Below are positions 27,099 to 34,017 of a stretch of 64,000 bases of DNA, piece by piece. Position numbers and translations under genes: made by a program. The notes below the pieces were generated by a model. The model had not been told where the DNA came from, made no database searches, and worked only from the letters and a program-made list of their open reading frames with translations. Every line of letters begins with the position of its first letter. Positions within the stretch are counted from its first letter, which is position 1. This DNA comes from a virus, in the IMG/VR virus record IMGVR_UViG_3300025168_000032, positions 121,653 through 185,652 of that record; one strand, given 5' to 3'.

Positions 27099-27459
27099 AA
27101 GAGCACCGCAAAAGAGCCATAAGCCATGGGGACACGAGGTGGAATGGGCCATAAACAACAAATATATTGGCAAAATTATTCATATTGATAGAATGAAGTC
27201 TCCACCCAAGCAATATCATGACGTGAAGGACAAGACTATACATGTACTTAACGGGGTATTGATAGTTGATGTTTGGGAAAAACCAGACGGCAAATCATTT
27301 TCCACCATGGTCTTAACAGAGGGGGAGAGTGTAAGAATTCAACCAAAGACAGTCCATAAATTTAGTGCCCCTATCGAAGGTTACGTTAGATTGATCGAAG
27401 CATCAACACCACAATATGATGATGTAGTGTTACTACAGGACGATCATGGCGGAGCTTGA
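27079..27459 (+). CDS. Cupin protein, mannose-6-phosphate isomerase type II-like
   Basis: A 126-residue single cupin. KPWGHEVEWAINNKYIGKI is the typical opening of the type II isomerase cupin. YHDVKDKTIHVLNGVLIV and VRIQPKTVHKFSA give the two cupin motifs with candidate metal ligands. ATG 27079 follows GGAGG and overlaps the glutaredoxin end. It could act on mannose phosphates, or simply be a cupin of other function. Confidence 0.65.
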   Translation: MKKLIVKRAPQKSHKPWGHEVEWAINNKYIGKIIHIDRMKSPPKQYHDVKDKTIHVLNGVLIVDVWEKPDGKSFSTMVLTEGESVRIQPKTVHKFSAPIEGYVRLIEASTPQYDDVVLLQDDHGGA

Positions 27460-27619
27460 ACCGGAACAAAGATACAGGGTTGAGTTTGTTGACAATGATC
27501 ATTTTATAACGTGTATGTTTAAAAAACATCATCGTGGTTTTTTGATTTTTGTTGACGAAAACAACATAAAAATCGTTTGTAGGCCCTCAAGTATAAGGAA
27601 AATAGAAAAACACACTTAA
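27446..27619 (+). CDS. Small hypothetical protein
   Basis: A 57-residue beta-rich ORF (RYRVEFVDNDHFITCMF, GFLIFVDENNIKIVC) overlapping the cupin end by 14 nt. The strand pattern resembles the VGDLV barrels without the GDLV turn. Confidence 0.5.
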   Translation: MAELEPEQRYRVEFVDNDHFITCMFKKHHRGFLIFVDENNIKIVCRPSSIRKIEKHT

Positions 27620-27691
27620 CGCAAATTATGTAAGAACTCTTTTTAGGTAACAATGGTCTTTCGGTTCATAGTTATTATAGGGGGGAATGTT

Positions 27692-28384
27692 ATGTTGATA
27701 TTGTTATTATCGTGTTTGATATCTATGGAGGTAGATGATCAGGCCACGACTCTTTCGTTTGAAAACCAAGGTTTACCATCTTGTAATCAAAAGATTACAA
27801 GAGGTATGAAAAGCTCAGTCCGTATTGGGTTTTCGTTGGGTGATGGTTACGGAGGGTGGGGTTCTGGAAATTATTTTAAGCTTGGAAAGTACAAGTTTGT
27901 AATAACGGCAGCCCATGTTGTCGCGGAGGGAAACATATTCCTAATGGACAATGACGAAGAGATACCAGTGAGGGTAATATATACTAATGCAAGTAGGGAC
28001 ATCGCTATTGTCGAGCCTTTGACGGACCCGTCTTTTGAGCCTATAAAGCTTAAGATCAACGACGACCCGGATGTTGTAGGTAATTTAGTCAACTACACAG
28101 GTTTTCCAGATAACCTTGGGCAGACTACTTATACAGGTTTTGTGTCTAAAAGTAATTTAGAATCAATATTAATTCAGTCTTTTGCCCTTCCGGGGTCTTC
28201 TGGTTCTGTTGTGTTCGACAAGAAGGGAAGAGCAGTCGGGTTAGTTTCCGCTGTAAAGGTTATAGATACCCCGCTATCGCCATTCCCAGAGTTAGTTGAA
28301 ACCCTTGTTTATGTTGAAAGGTTTAGTTTTATAAACAAGAGTTTCCTTAAGGAGGTATTCATGAGTGCTGACGAAGGAAGGTAA
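27692..28384 (+). CDS. Exported trypsin-like serine protease
   Basis: A 230-residue protein. From ATG 27692 the N-terminus MLILLLSCLISME is a short signal with a possible lipobox (LLSC, Cys8). A chymotrypsin-fold domain follows with His75 (ITAAHV), Asp103 (SRDIAIV) and Ser170 (PGSSGS). An in-frame ATG at 27653 would add 13 residues. Periplasmic or surface exposure is likely. A phage gene for an exported protease is unusual. It may alter the envelope or block other phages. Confidence 0.8.
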   Translation: MLILLLSCLISMEVDDQATTLSFENQGLPSCNQKITRGMKSSVRIGFSLGDGYGGWGSGNYFKLGKYKFVITAAHVVAEGNIFLMDNDEEIPVRVIYTNASRDIAIVEPLTDPSFEPIKLKINDDPDVVGNLVNYTGFPDNLGQTTYTGFVSKSNLESILIQSFALPGSSGSVVFDKKGRAVGLVSAVKVIDTPLSPFPELVETLVYVERFSFINKSFLKEVFMSADEGR

Positions 28385-28604
28385 ATCAAGGTTCTCCGTA
28401 GGTACTTTGCTTAAGGACACAGGAAAGGTGGGTGTTGTAAGTAAAATACTACAATCAGGAGCACTACAGACGGAAGTCTCTACTATCAAGTGGAGATTAA
28501 ACTATGAAATATGCTATATAGATGGGGATGTACAGATCATAGGCGAGAGCACGTTGTTAAGGCTCATTGAAGCTGGTGTTATAGAAATATTATCTACTAA
28601 TTAG
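28365..28604 (+). CDS. Small VGDLV-like protein
   Basis: A 79-residue protein from GTG 28365, nine bases after AAGGAGG and overlapping the protease end. RFSVGTLLKDTGKVGVVSKI is a divergent version of the family opening. Confidence 0.5.
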   Translation: MLTKEGKSRFSVGTLLKDTGKVGVVSKILQSGALQTEVSTIKWRLNYEICYIDGDVQIIGESTLLRLIEAGVIEILSTN

Positions 28605-28614
28605 AGGGTCTTAT

Positions 28615-28821
28615 GTGGGTATCGAAAGGAAAGAAACATACGTTAAGGGTGATCTTGTGATTATTGATGACGACAAAAACTTTAGAGAGATAGCAGTAAT
28701 TTTATCTCCCAGTATACCCATGTACCATCGGTTATATGAGTTCTATCAAGTTTTTTCGATCATAGAAGGGTGTGTGTATATCGTCCCCTGTGAGATGGTC
28801 AAAGGTCGGATTAAAGGTTGA
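28615..28821 (+). CDS. VGDLV-family small protein
   Basis: A 68-residue protein from GTG 28615; YVKGDLVIIDDD then EIAVILSPSIP. The ATG two bases upstream is out of frame and gives only a very short peptide. The last codons overlap the next promoter. Confidence 0.55.
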   Translation: MGIERKETYVKGDLVIIDDDKNFREIAVILSPSIPMYHRLYEFYQVFSIIEGCVYIVPCEMVKGRIKG

Positions 28822-28846
28822 CAAACAAAAGTAAACATGTTACATA
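28818..28846 (+). promoter_or_regulatory. Sigma-70-like promoter
   Basis: TTGACA (28818-28823), 17 bp ending CATGT, and TACATA (28841-28846). Transcription would start near 28853, so the ATG there is too close and GTG 28865 is the better start. Confidence 0.75.
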
Positions 28847-28864
28847 TTATATATGGAGAGGAAA

Positions 28865-29056
28865 GTGAAAAAATATTATATTGGAGATTTGGTAATGCAC
28901 ATAAGTACTAATCGGATTGGTGTTGTCACTACAGACAGTAACATACTACTCGGATACCCACGGGGGGTGCATGTTTGTTACGTTGCGTGGTCAGACACGC
29001 ACTACTCCAATCTAATGGATATAGGGGCACTCTCCGGAGTTTTCAAGAGTAAATGA
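28865..29056 (+). CDS. VGDLV-family small protein
   Basis: A 63-residue protein. GTG 28865 is chosen because GGAG lies six bases upstream and the alternative ATG 28853 would be the first base of the RNA. KKYYIGDLVMHIS, RIGVVTTDSN and HVCYVAWSD show the family pattern. Confidence 0.6.
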   Translation: MKKYYIGDLVMHISTNRIGVVTTDSNILLGYPRGVHVCYVAWSDTHYSNLMDIGALSGVFKSK

Positions 29057-29310
29057 ATTTTAATAATTCTCACTTATCTAAGTCTTTCGAGGATATAGAA
29101 CATAAGCGTAGATGGTGGCAAGGAAAGCTTGTCAAGGTAAGGAGCACAATAAATACACTTTTCATTAACACTCCACCAGAAGAAGAAATAGGAATAGTGG
29201 TGGAGTTTCTACAAACAAGCGTTGGCGATCATCTTCGAGTACACTTTGTAAGTTATGGCAAGTGTACATGGGTTTTCCCGTCTGACGTATTCACACAGGA
29301 TGAGACATGA
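29053..29310 (+). CDS. VGDLV-like small protein
   Basis: An 85-residue protein with WWQGKLVKVRS in place of GDLV, then EIGIVVEFLQT and LRVHFVSYGKCTWVFPSDVF. ATGA overlap with its neighbours on both sides. Confidence 0.55.
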   Translation: MNFNNSHLSKSFEDIEHKRRWWQGKLVKVRSTINTLFINTPPEEEIGIVVEFLQTSVGDHLRVHFVSYGKCTWVFPSDVFTQDET

Positions 29311-29675
29311 GTTATTTTAAGAAGTTTATAGCAATTTCAGCTTTTATGATGGCACCTTTCTACGAAGCTTGTGCAATGCGAGTTCTTATAAAGGATAATC
29401 ATTACACAACCCAGTCAGCGACCACAGTCTACAACGTAGAAGAGTACCACAAAGAGACTCAACAACCCCAACCCACAGTTGGGTCACAAAGTCCAACATC
29501 CAAGCGCAAAATAAAGCGTAAAAAGAAAGCAATACGCAGAGTTCCCAAGCACAAAAAAAGAAAAAAGATTAGTAAGCGTCCATCTCGTAAAGTTAAAAAA
29601 GAATGGAAGCGAAAAGGCAGAAAAGCAGTTAATAAAAGAAATAAAAAACACAAATATAAAAAAAGGGACAAATAA
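29307..29675 (+). CDS. Exported protein with a very basic tail
   Basis: A 122-residue protein with an N-terminal signal-like helix (KKFIAISAFMMAPFYEACA). From about residue 65 to the end, roughly half the residues are Lys or Arg in short runs. The tail looks like a nucleic-acid or LPS-binding region. The last codons (GAC AAA TAA) form the left half of dyad element 1. No family was recognised. Confidence 0.6.
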   Translation: MSYFKKFIAISAFMMAPFYEACAMRVLIKDNHYTTQSATTVYNVEEYHKETQQPQPTVGSQSPTSKRKIKRKKKAIRRVPKHKKRKKISKRPSRKVKKEWKRKGRKAVNKRNKKHKYKKRDK

Positions 29676-29725
29676 TGTCCTACCCGTATACTACCTACTA
29701 TGATACATTATAGACAAGACAGGAG
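29666..29725 (+). promoter_or_regulatory. Dyad promoter element 1
   Basis: GGACA-AATAA-TGTCC (29666-29680) joined to TACCC. TACATT -10 at 29704-29709, dyad centre 31 bp upstream of it, then AGGAG at 29721. First of 18 related modules. It drives the membrane peptide at 29732. Confidence 0.75.
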
Positions 29726-29731
29726 AGTGCG

Positions 29732-29863
29732 ATGAAAAACAACCTATTTATTTTGATATCAGTGGCACTTCTTATTGTAGTGGCTGATCCCAGATGGGCT
29801 TTCCTGATTTCTTGTTTAGTTTTAACCACAATATTGCTTTCCATTGGAGGTAACAATGAGTAG
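29732..29863 (+). CDS. Small membrane protein
   Basis: A 43-residue, almost entirely hydrophobic protein with two short membrane segments around a DPRW turn (LFILISVALLIVV and AFLISCLVLTTILLSI). First gene after dyad element 1. It overlaps the next gene by 8 nt. Confidence 0.55.
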   Translation: MKNNLFILISVALLIVVADPRWAFLISCLVLTTILLSIGGNNE

Positions 29864-30149
29864 TTTATTTTTTGGAGGGGAAAAAGCCCCTAAAGAGGAA
29901 GCAGAAGCAGCCCTCATGAAAGACATGGTAGAATATACCGATAACCGATTTTGGGTCCGTTTCGAGAGTGATGACACCAGCACACATCTAACCGCCATTA
30001 TTGAGAGTAAGCACAACGCCACATCTTCACTATTTAAGTTAAAAAAACCTTTGCCGGCTAAATATATGGGCTGGCGATTGATTGTTAAATCAGTTCCGCC
30101 TAACTATATAGAATATATTTTGCTTGCAAAGGAGAAAGCTAATGATTAG
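29856..30149 (+). CDS. Hypothetical protein
   Basis: A 97-residue protein, MSSLFFGGEKAPKEEAEAAL at the start, then beta-rich RFWVRFESDD and LTAIIESKHN. ATG 29856 follows TTGGAGG. No family was recognised. Confidence 0.6.
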   Translation: MSSLFFGGEKAPKEEAEAALMKDMVEYTDNRFWVRFESDDTSTHLTAIIESKHNATSSLFKLKKPLPAKYMGWRLIVKSVPPNYIEYILLAKEKAND

Positions 30150-30324
30150 GCCATTTAAAATAACAAAAAAACACTTAGGTAAGTACGAAGAACTCTCAAA
30201 TTATGATCTTGGAATGTATGCAATCCAAGTCAGACCAGAACAACCCCTGATGGTGTACGAAACCATTCAGATAGCGGTCAAAGCATACAGTTATTTTCAG
30301 AACATAATCAAAAAGGACAATTAA
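30142..30324 (+). CDS. Small hypothetical protein
   Basis: A 60-residue protein. AAAGGAG precedes ATG 30142. The C-terminus IIKKDN and its stop codon are encoded by the left half of dyad element 2. Confidence 0.55.
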   Translation: MIRPFKITKKHLGKYEELSNYDLGMYAIQVRPEQPLMVYETIQIAVKAYSYFQNIIKKDN

Positions 30325-30376
30325 TGTCCTACCCACCTACCCCCGAGCATGATATGTTATGTATACAACCAAGGAG
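30315..30376 (+). promoter_or_regulatory. Dyad promoter element 2
   Basis: GGACA-ATTAA-TGTCC (30315-30329) plus TACCC. TATGTT -10 at 30353-30358, AAGGAG at 30371. Drives the gene at 30382. Confidence 0.8.
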
Positions 30377-30381
30377 ATAGT

Positions 30382-30627
30382 ATGAATGAGAAACTTGAAG
30401 CGATCAAAGAAGCAATAACCTTTATTAGGCACAATTGGCTCGATAACTCTGGTATATGGAGAGGCGAACTAAATGACTTTGTTGGGGCCATCAAACTAAG
30501 CAATGTCTCAGGTCGCGAGGTCACGCGCTTAGTCAAAGCTATTGCTGATGGTGAACACACACCAGTAGACGGGATAACTGGAACTTTACTTGGAGGAAAG
30601 TTGACAATCGTTAGGGTTTCGAGATGA
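30382..30627 (+). CDS. Hypothetical helical protein
   Basis: An 81-residue protein; MNEKLEAIKEAITFIRHNW and VSGREVTRLVKAIADG are helices, with a closing KLTIVRVSR strand. ATGA overlap with the zinc-knuckle gene suggests co-translation. Confidence 0.6.
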   Translation: MNEKLEAIKEAITFIRHNWLDNSGIWRGELNDFVGAIKLSNVSGREVTRLVKAIADGEHTPVDGITGTLLGGKLTIVRVSR

Positions 30628-31418
30628 TAGGTATAGAGTGGGGATCAGGAACTGTACGTTGCAGCTTTTGTGGCAAAAGGGGGCACAATATCTCCTCCTG
30701 TAGCCATGTCGAGGAAGTATTCCAGACCATCACGAAGAACAACCAAGACACAACAGATCTAACGTTCACTCAAAGACAAGCCGTGCATGAAATGAAAAAT
30801 AGAACCGTCCGAAACCAAAAAAGAAAAAACCGTAGAAATGCTAAGAAAGGCTCACGCTGTTCTTTTTGTAGAGAGGGAGGGCACAGGAGAACTACCTGCA
30901 CTAAACACAAGTCTTTTGGAAAAAAAATATATAGAGCAAACCAAATCTGGAAAAAAGAGTTTGCTGAACTTGTTAACGAGACTGGAATAGGCGTAGGGTC
31001 GCTTATCGAGTTTCCGAGAGCTTCAATCATGTGGTATGCAGCAGATAACGACAAACTAAGGGGAATAGTTACTGCTTTTAATATGGATAGCCTAAACATA
31101 TTTTCTGCTTGGCCTAATCAAGATAAATACAGAACCGTACCCAATATGATTGTTGTAGACTGTGCGGATTATAAGCAGGTTAATTGGCCATTCAATAAAA
31201 TCCAGCCGTTTGTTGATAACGGCCTAACTTTATCACGATGGGGTAACGTCACAACCGATATTATTTGTAGTGCTCCATGGCAGCCACCTACTGGGTGGCT
31301 GGAAAGCAAAGAAAACCCAGAGATTGAATATGTACTTGGCAGTCTTTCTCGTGAACATAGAGCGTATGCAGCAATTGACACCCTTGTAAAAAACTGGCTA
31401 AACAGGGATAATAAATGA
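30624..31418 (+). CDS. Double CCHC zinc-knuckle protein (paralogue A)
   Basis: A 264-residue protein. Two C-x2-C-x4-H-x4-C knuckles: C13/C16/H21/C26 (CSFCGKRGHNISSC) and C79/C82/H87/C92 (CSFCREGGHRRTTC), separated by a Lys/Arg-rich linker. A module with IGVGSLIEF, GIVTAFNMDSLNIF follows, which looks like the VGDLV barrel. Zinc knuckles usually bind single-stranded RNA or DNA and are common in retroviral and eukaryotic proteins but rare in phages. A paralogue lies at 34018. Confidence 0.75.
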   Translation: MIGIEWGSGTVRCSFCGKRGHNISSCSHVEEVFQTITKNNQDTTDLTFTQRQAVHEMKNRTVRNQKRKNRRNAKKGSRCSFCREGGHRRTTCTKHKSFGKKIYRANQIWKKEFAELVNETGIGVGSLIEFPRASIMWYAADNDKLRGIVTAFNMDSLNIFSAWPNQDKYRTVPNMIVVDCADYKQVNWPFNKIQPFVDNGLTLSRWGNVTTDIICSAPWQPPTGWLESKENPEIEYVLGSLSREHRAYAAIDTLVKNWLNRDNK

Positions 31419-31723
31419 GCAAGACGCTTAGGAGAGCAGTGATACGCTCAAGAACAAACAGCGAATGGTATAACACCAAAAGGCGGTCAAAAAATGACCT
31501 ACCCGATTCACCAAAGGCAAGATATATTACTAACACACCCAAGGAGGATGTAATGGTTGACGTTGACAAGATAATACAATATGAAAATGGAGAGATGCAG
31601 GAAGATGAAGTAATAGAGTTCTTTCAAGAGCTTATTAACACAGGTCATGCTTGGACCCTCCAAGGGCATTACGGTAGAGTTGCCAGCGGTCTTATTAAGG
31701 CTGGCCTCTGTACAAGACCATGA
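31415..31723 (+). CDS. Small protein read through dyad element 3
   Basis: The 102-residue frame overlaps the knuckle gene by 4 nt and runs through dyad element 3 in frame. ATG 31553, with AAGGAGG upstream, gives a 56-residue protein (DEVIEFFQELINTG, TLQGHYGRVASGLIKAG) typical of a small phage family. That start is the more likely functional one. The first 28 codons (basic, MSKTLRRAVIRSRTNSEWY) may be a separate remnant fused when the element was inserted or the stop was lost. Confidence 0.6.
   Translation: MSKTLRRAVIRSRTNSEWYNTKRRSKNDLPDSPKARYITNTPKEDVMVDVDKIIQYENGEMQEDEVIEFFQELINTGHAWTLQGHYGRVASGLIKAGLCTRP
31485..31547 (+). promoter_or_regulatory. Dyad promoter element 3 (inside an open frame)
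   Basis: GGTCA-AAAAA-TGACC (31485-31499) plus TACCC. TATATT -10 at 31523-31528, AAGGAGG at 31541. It serves the 56-residue gene at 31553. Confidence 0.8.
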
Positions 31724-31887
31724 TGATCGGGGACTTGATCTATATTTCAGATTGGAAGGAGTATGCTATTGTAATGGAGAAGGGCGAGGTTTTTACTGAT
31801 GAATGCTCATGGCGCGTGTCGATTATCTCAGACCCTGAATTGGTCGAAGTTTTTAGTTATGAGATGGAGGTGATTAATGAAGCATGA
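31720..31887 (+). CDS. VGDLV-family small protein
   Basis: A 55-residue protein; MMIGDLIYISDWKEYAIVME then WRVSIISD. It starts on the ATGATG overlapping the previous stop and overlaps the next start. Confidence 0.6.
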   Translation: MMIGDLIYISDWKEYAIVMEKGEVFTDECSWRVSIISDPELVEVFSYEMEVINEA

Positions 31888-32095
31888 ACCAGCTAAATAC
31901 GAAGTTGGTGACTTGGTTGGCATTGGCTGGAATGGTAAGTTAAAATGCCCAAATCCAGCCATTGTGATAAAGGTTTTAGACCCCGTTTCTATCTCTTGCG
32001 GTAGCACCTTGTATGTCGTCAGACCAGTTAAGGACCATGAGAGTGAGAGTTGGTGTGACTATACGCATCTGACCCCTTGGGTAACGGACAAATAA
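31877..32095 (+). CDS. VGDLV-family small protein
   Basis: A 72-residue protein; KYEVGDLVGIGWNG, PAIVIKVLDPV, TLYVVRPVK and a closing HLTPWVTDK. The terminal TDK-stop is the left half of dyad element 4. Confidence 0.65.
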   Translation: MKHEPAKYEVGDLVGIGWNGKLKCPNPAIVIKVLDPVSISCGSTLYVVRPVKDHESESWCDYTHLTPWVTDK

Positions 32096-32147
32096 TGTCC
32101 TACCCACCTACCCCTGCCTGTGATATACTATATACATAACCAAGGAG
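32086..32147 (+). promoter_or_regulatory. Dyad promoter element 4
   Basis: GGACA-AATAA-TGTCC (32086-32100) plus TACCC. TATACT -10 at 32124-32129, AAGGAG at 32142. Confidence 0.8.
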
Positions 32148-32153
32148 AACAAA

Positions 32154-32207
32154 ATGAACGAACATGAAGAAGAAGAAAGAATGTGGAGAACGTGGGGTGA
32201 CCAATGA
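32154..32207 (+). CDS. 17-residue leader peptide
   Basis: ATG 32154 follows AAGGAGAACAAA and encodes MNEHEEEERMWRTWGDQ. Its TGA overlaps the ATG of the next gene. It has the best ribosome site of the operon, so it is probably translated, either to couple translation of the VGDLV gene or as a sensor of translation. Confidence 0.5.
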   Translation: MNEHEEEERMWRTWGDQ

Positions 32208-32377
32208 AAGTAGGAGATTTAGTAAGATACGATATGGATGATCTTTGCGTAGGTGTTGTCACCTGCATCGATCCAGAAGAGCTTGGTGATGATGGCGAAG
32301 TGGAAGTCGTTTGGGTCGGTGGTGCTGTAAGCAACCATTCAACTTATTTTTTGGAGGTGATCAGTGAAAATAAATGA
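32204..32377 (+). CDS. VGDLV-family small protein
   Basis: A 57-residue protein; MKVGDLVRYDMDDLCVGVVT, EVEVVWVGGAVS and YFLEVISENK. A clear three-strand family member, coupled to the leader peptide through ATGA. Confidence 0.65.
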   Translation: MKVGDLVRYDMDDLCVGVVTCIDPEELGDDGEVEVVWVGGAVSNHSTYFLEVISENK

Positions 32378-32558
32378 TTTAGTAAAAGTAGGTGACTTAG
32401 TAAGGTACAAACATCGTTACATAGGAGAACAGTTTGTAGTTGTAGCCGTTCGCACAAACCACACCAGCCCCAAACGTCTAAAGGTGCTGTGCGTATCAGC
32501 CAAGACCCTAAAAAAAACAAGATGGTCTTGGTCATCGACCGTTAGTGTGCTTGCGTGA
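32364..32558 (+). CDS. VGDLV-family small protein
   Basis: A 64-residue protein from GTG 32364 after TTGGAGG. It begins with a duplicated opening (INDLVKVGDLVRYKHR). The C-terminus is basic and Ser/Trp-rich. Confidence 0.6.
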   Translation: MKINDLVKVGDLVRYKHRYIGEQFVVVAVRTNHTSPKRLKVLCVSAKTLKKTRWSWSSTVSVLA

Positions 32559-32761
32559 ATGTTGGTGATTTGGTCTGGGTATACCGCAATGCTCACCCAA
32601 GCCGAGAAAGGTTTATAGGTGTGATCACTGAGATCGAAGACCCTTGGGGTTCGGATCGTGGGTGTAGCGTGTTTGTTACCTTTTTTGACGGAGACTGGGG
32701 AGTATATCACCCATCCCAAATCAATCTTATCCCAAAAGAGAAAGAACATGAAAGTAGGTGA
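32555..32761 (+). CDS. VGDLV-family small protein
   Basis: A 68-residue protein from GTG 32555; MNVGDLVWVYRNAHP, RFIGVITEIEDP, SVFVTFFDGDWGVYHPSQI. The H-P-S-Q turn recurs in the next gene. Confidence 0.65.
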   Translation: MNVGDLVWVYRNAHPSRERFIGVITEIEDPWGSDRGCSVFVTFFDGDWGVYHPSQINLIPKEKEHESR

Positions 32762-32912
32762 TTTAATAGTGCCAACCAAAAGGATGCGAGACTTCGGCTA
32801 TCACGAGGTTGGTATTGTAATTAGGATATGGGGTGGCAGATCGGTGGTCGCCTTTCCAGATGGAAGCTCCCAGACTTTCCACCCATCTCAATTGAAACCG
32901 GACAAAAATTGA
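32748..32912 (+). CDS. VGDLV-family small protein
   Basis: A 54-residue protein; MKVGDLIVPTKRM, EVGIVIRIWGG, SVVAFPDGSSQTFHPSQLK. It ends PDKN-stop within dyad element 5, the same ending as the gene at 35564. Confidence 0.65.
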   Translation: MKVGDLIVPTKRMRDFGYHEVGIVIRIWGGRSVVAFPDGSSQTFHPSQLKPDKN

Positions 32913-32961
32913 CCTACCCATGTACCCCCGAGCATGATATATTATATGTAGACCCAAGGAG
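32900..32961 (+). promoter_or_regulatory. Dyad promoter element 5
   Basis: GGACA-AAAAT-TGACC (32900-32914; half-sites differ at the third base) plus TACCC. TATATT -10 at 32938-32943, AAGGAG at 32956. Confidence 0.8.
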
Positions 32962-32966
32962 AAACC

Positions 32967-33671
32967 ATGAGAAGAAGAACATCAGAAGAAATCGCAGCAG
33001 CGATTGAAAGAGCAGAACAAATGGGAAGACATAGATCCGTAAAGGTTATGGCTGATATGAAAACGCAATTTGACAGCCGAGGGTGTCTATCAGATCGCCA
33101 ATGGGACTACTTGAACAAACTTATGCTTGATAATTGCAAAGCAGCATTGGTGGATTTTAATGAATACTTTGAACGCTTTACCACAGATAAAGAGTTTAGG
33201 GAAAAGGCGGAGGTCGTGTCTCGATATTACCAAGGGGCCGGACAATACTACGTCAGAGCAGCGACGCAAACACTGATAGCATTAAAGAGTAATGACAAGA
33301 ATGATTTGCCACCGTACCATTCTTTTTCCAAAATGATAAATAACAAATACGCTGATAAGGTATGGGATAGCCATAGTAAACCACCTTTATATTCAGCAGG
33401 TGACTTGATAAAAATACGCTCTACTGGTATCAATCGGATATGGAGCCAAAGAAAAAGCACCGAAGAGGAGCAAGCTGGGATCGAGAACCTCAACAGCCAC
33501 CCTTGTTTGGTCATCAAGGCAAACGCGAAACCCATCACTACTGCGCTTCAATACAAACCAAAACAGGGTGGCGCAAGGGTTTACTCTGTTATGCCAGTCG
33601 GCAGCACGTTGATTTACTATATCTTAGAATGTGATTTGAAGAAGAATCGCACACCAAAAGCCAAAAAATAG
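32967..33671 (+). CDS. Hypothetical protein with C-terminal GDLI barrel
   Basis: A 234-residue protein. The first about 145 residues are helical and charged. The C-terminal part contains SAGDLIKIRSTG, PCLVIKANAK, ARVYSVMPVGS and YYILECDLK, which follows the VGDLV pattern. So the family also occurs as a domain of a larger protein. The helical part is not recognised. Confidence 0.65.
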   Translation: MRRRTSEEIAAAIERAEQMGRHRSVKVMADMKTQFDSRGCLSDRQWDYLNKLMLDNCKAALVDFNEYFERFTTDKEFREKAEVVSRYYQGAGQYYVRAATQTLIALKSNDKNDLPPYHSFSKMINNKYADKVWDSHSKPPLYSAGDLIKIRSTGINRIWSQRKSTEEEQAGIENLNSHPCLVIKANAKPITTALQYKPKQGGARVYSVMPVGSTLIYYILECDLKKNRTPKAKK

Positions 33672-33679
33672 GGACTGAT

Positions 33680-33946
33680 ATGGATATTATATTTGAAGAG
33701 GTGCCGCTGCCATTCAAACTTGGCCTTGGAAACAAAAATGGCAAGATAACAAGAGTGCTGGTGCACCATAAGGGAAATTTTTATATAGTATCAGAGAACA
33801 CAGCCCTAAAAGAGACGCTGGTTTTTCCTGCTTCTCCAACGGGCGAGATACTTGACTGGGTTGAAGTGGGCGGCGGAGACGGATTAACACTAAAAGAGGT
33901 TTTGGCTAACTTCGACCAGAACCTACATTCCGAGATGTATTTTTAA
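33680..33946 (+). CDS. Small hypothetical protein
   Basis: An 88-residue protein, beta-rich (ITRVLVHHKGNFYIVSEN), with a helical end (LTLKEVLANFDQNL). GGGACTGAT precedes the ATG. No family was recognised. Confidence 0.6.
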   Translation: MDIIFEEVPLPFKLGLGNKNGKITRVLVHHKGNFYIVSENTALKETLVFPASPTGEILDWVEVGGGDGLTLKEVLANFDQNLHSEMYF

Positions 33947-33949
33947 GCC

Positions 33950-34011
33950 GGACATTTTCTGACCTACCCATCTACCCCTGCCCATGATACATTGTATACA
34001 GAACCAAGGAG
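33950..34011 (+). promoter_or_regulatory. Dyad promoter element 6
   Basis: GGACA-TTTTC-TGACC (33950-33964) plus TACCC. TACATT -10 at 33988-33993, AAGGAG at 34006. Drives zinc-knuckle paralogue B. Confidence 0.8.
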
Positions 34012-34017
34012 AACCCA

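Noticed and set aside
32910-32943. TTGACC in some dyad elements as a normal -35
   Set aside because: It lies 23 bp from the -10, too far for sigma-70, and most elements have TGTCC or another base there.
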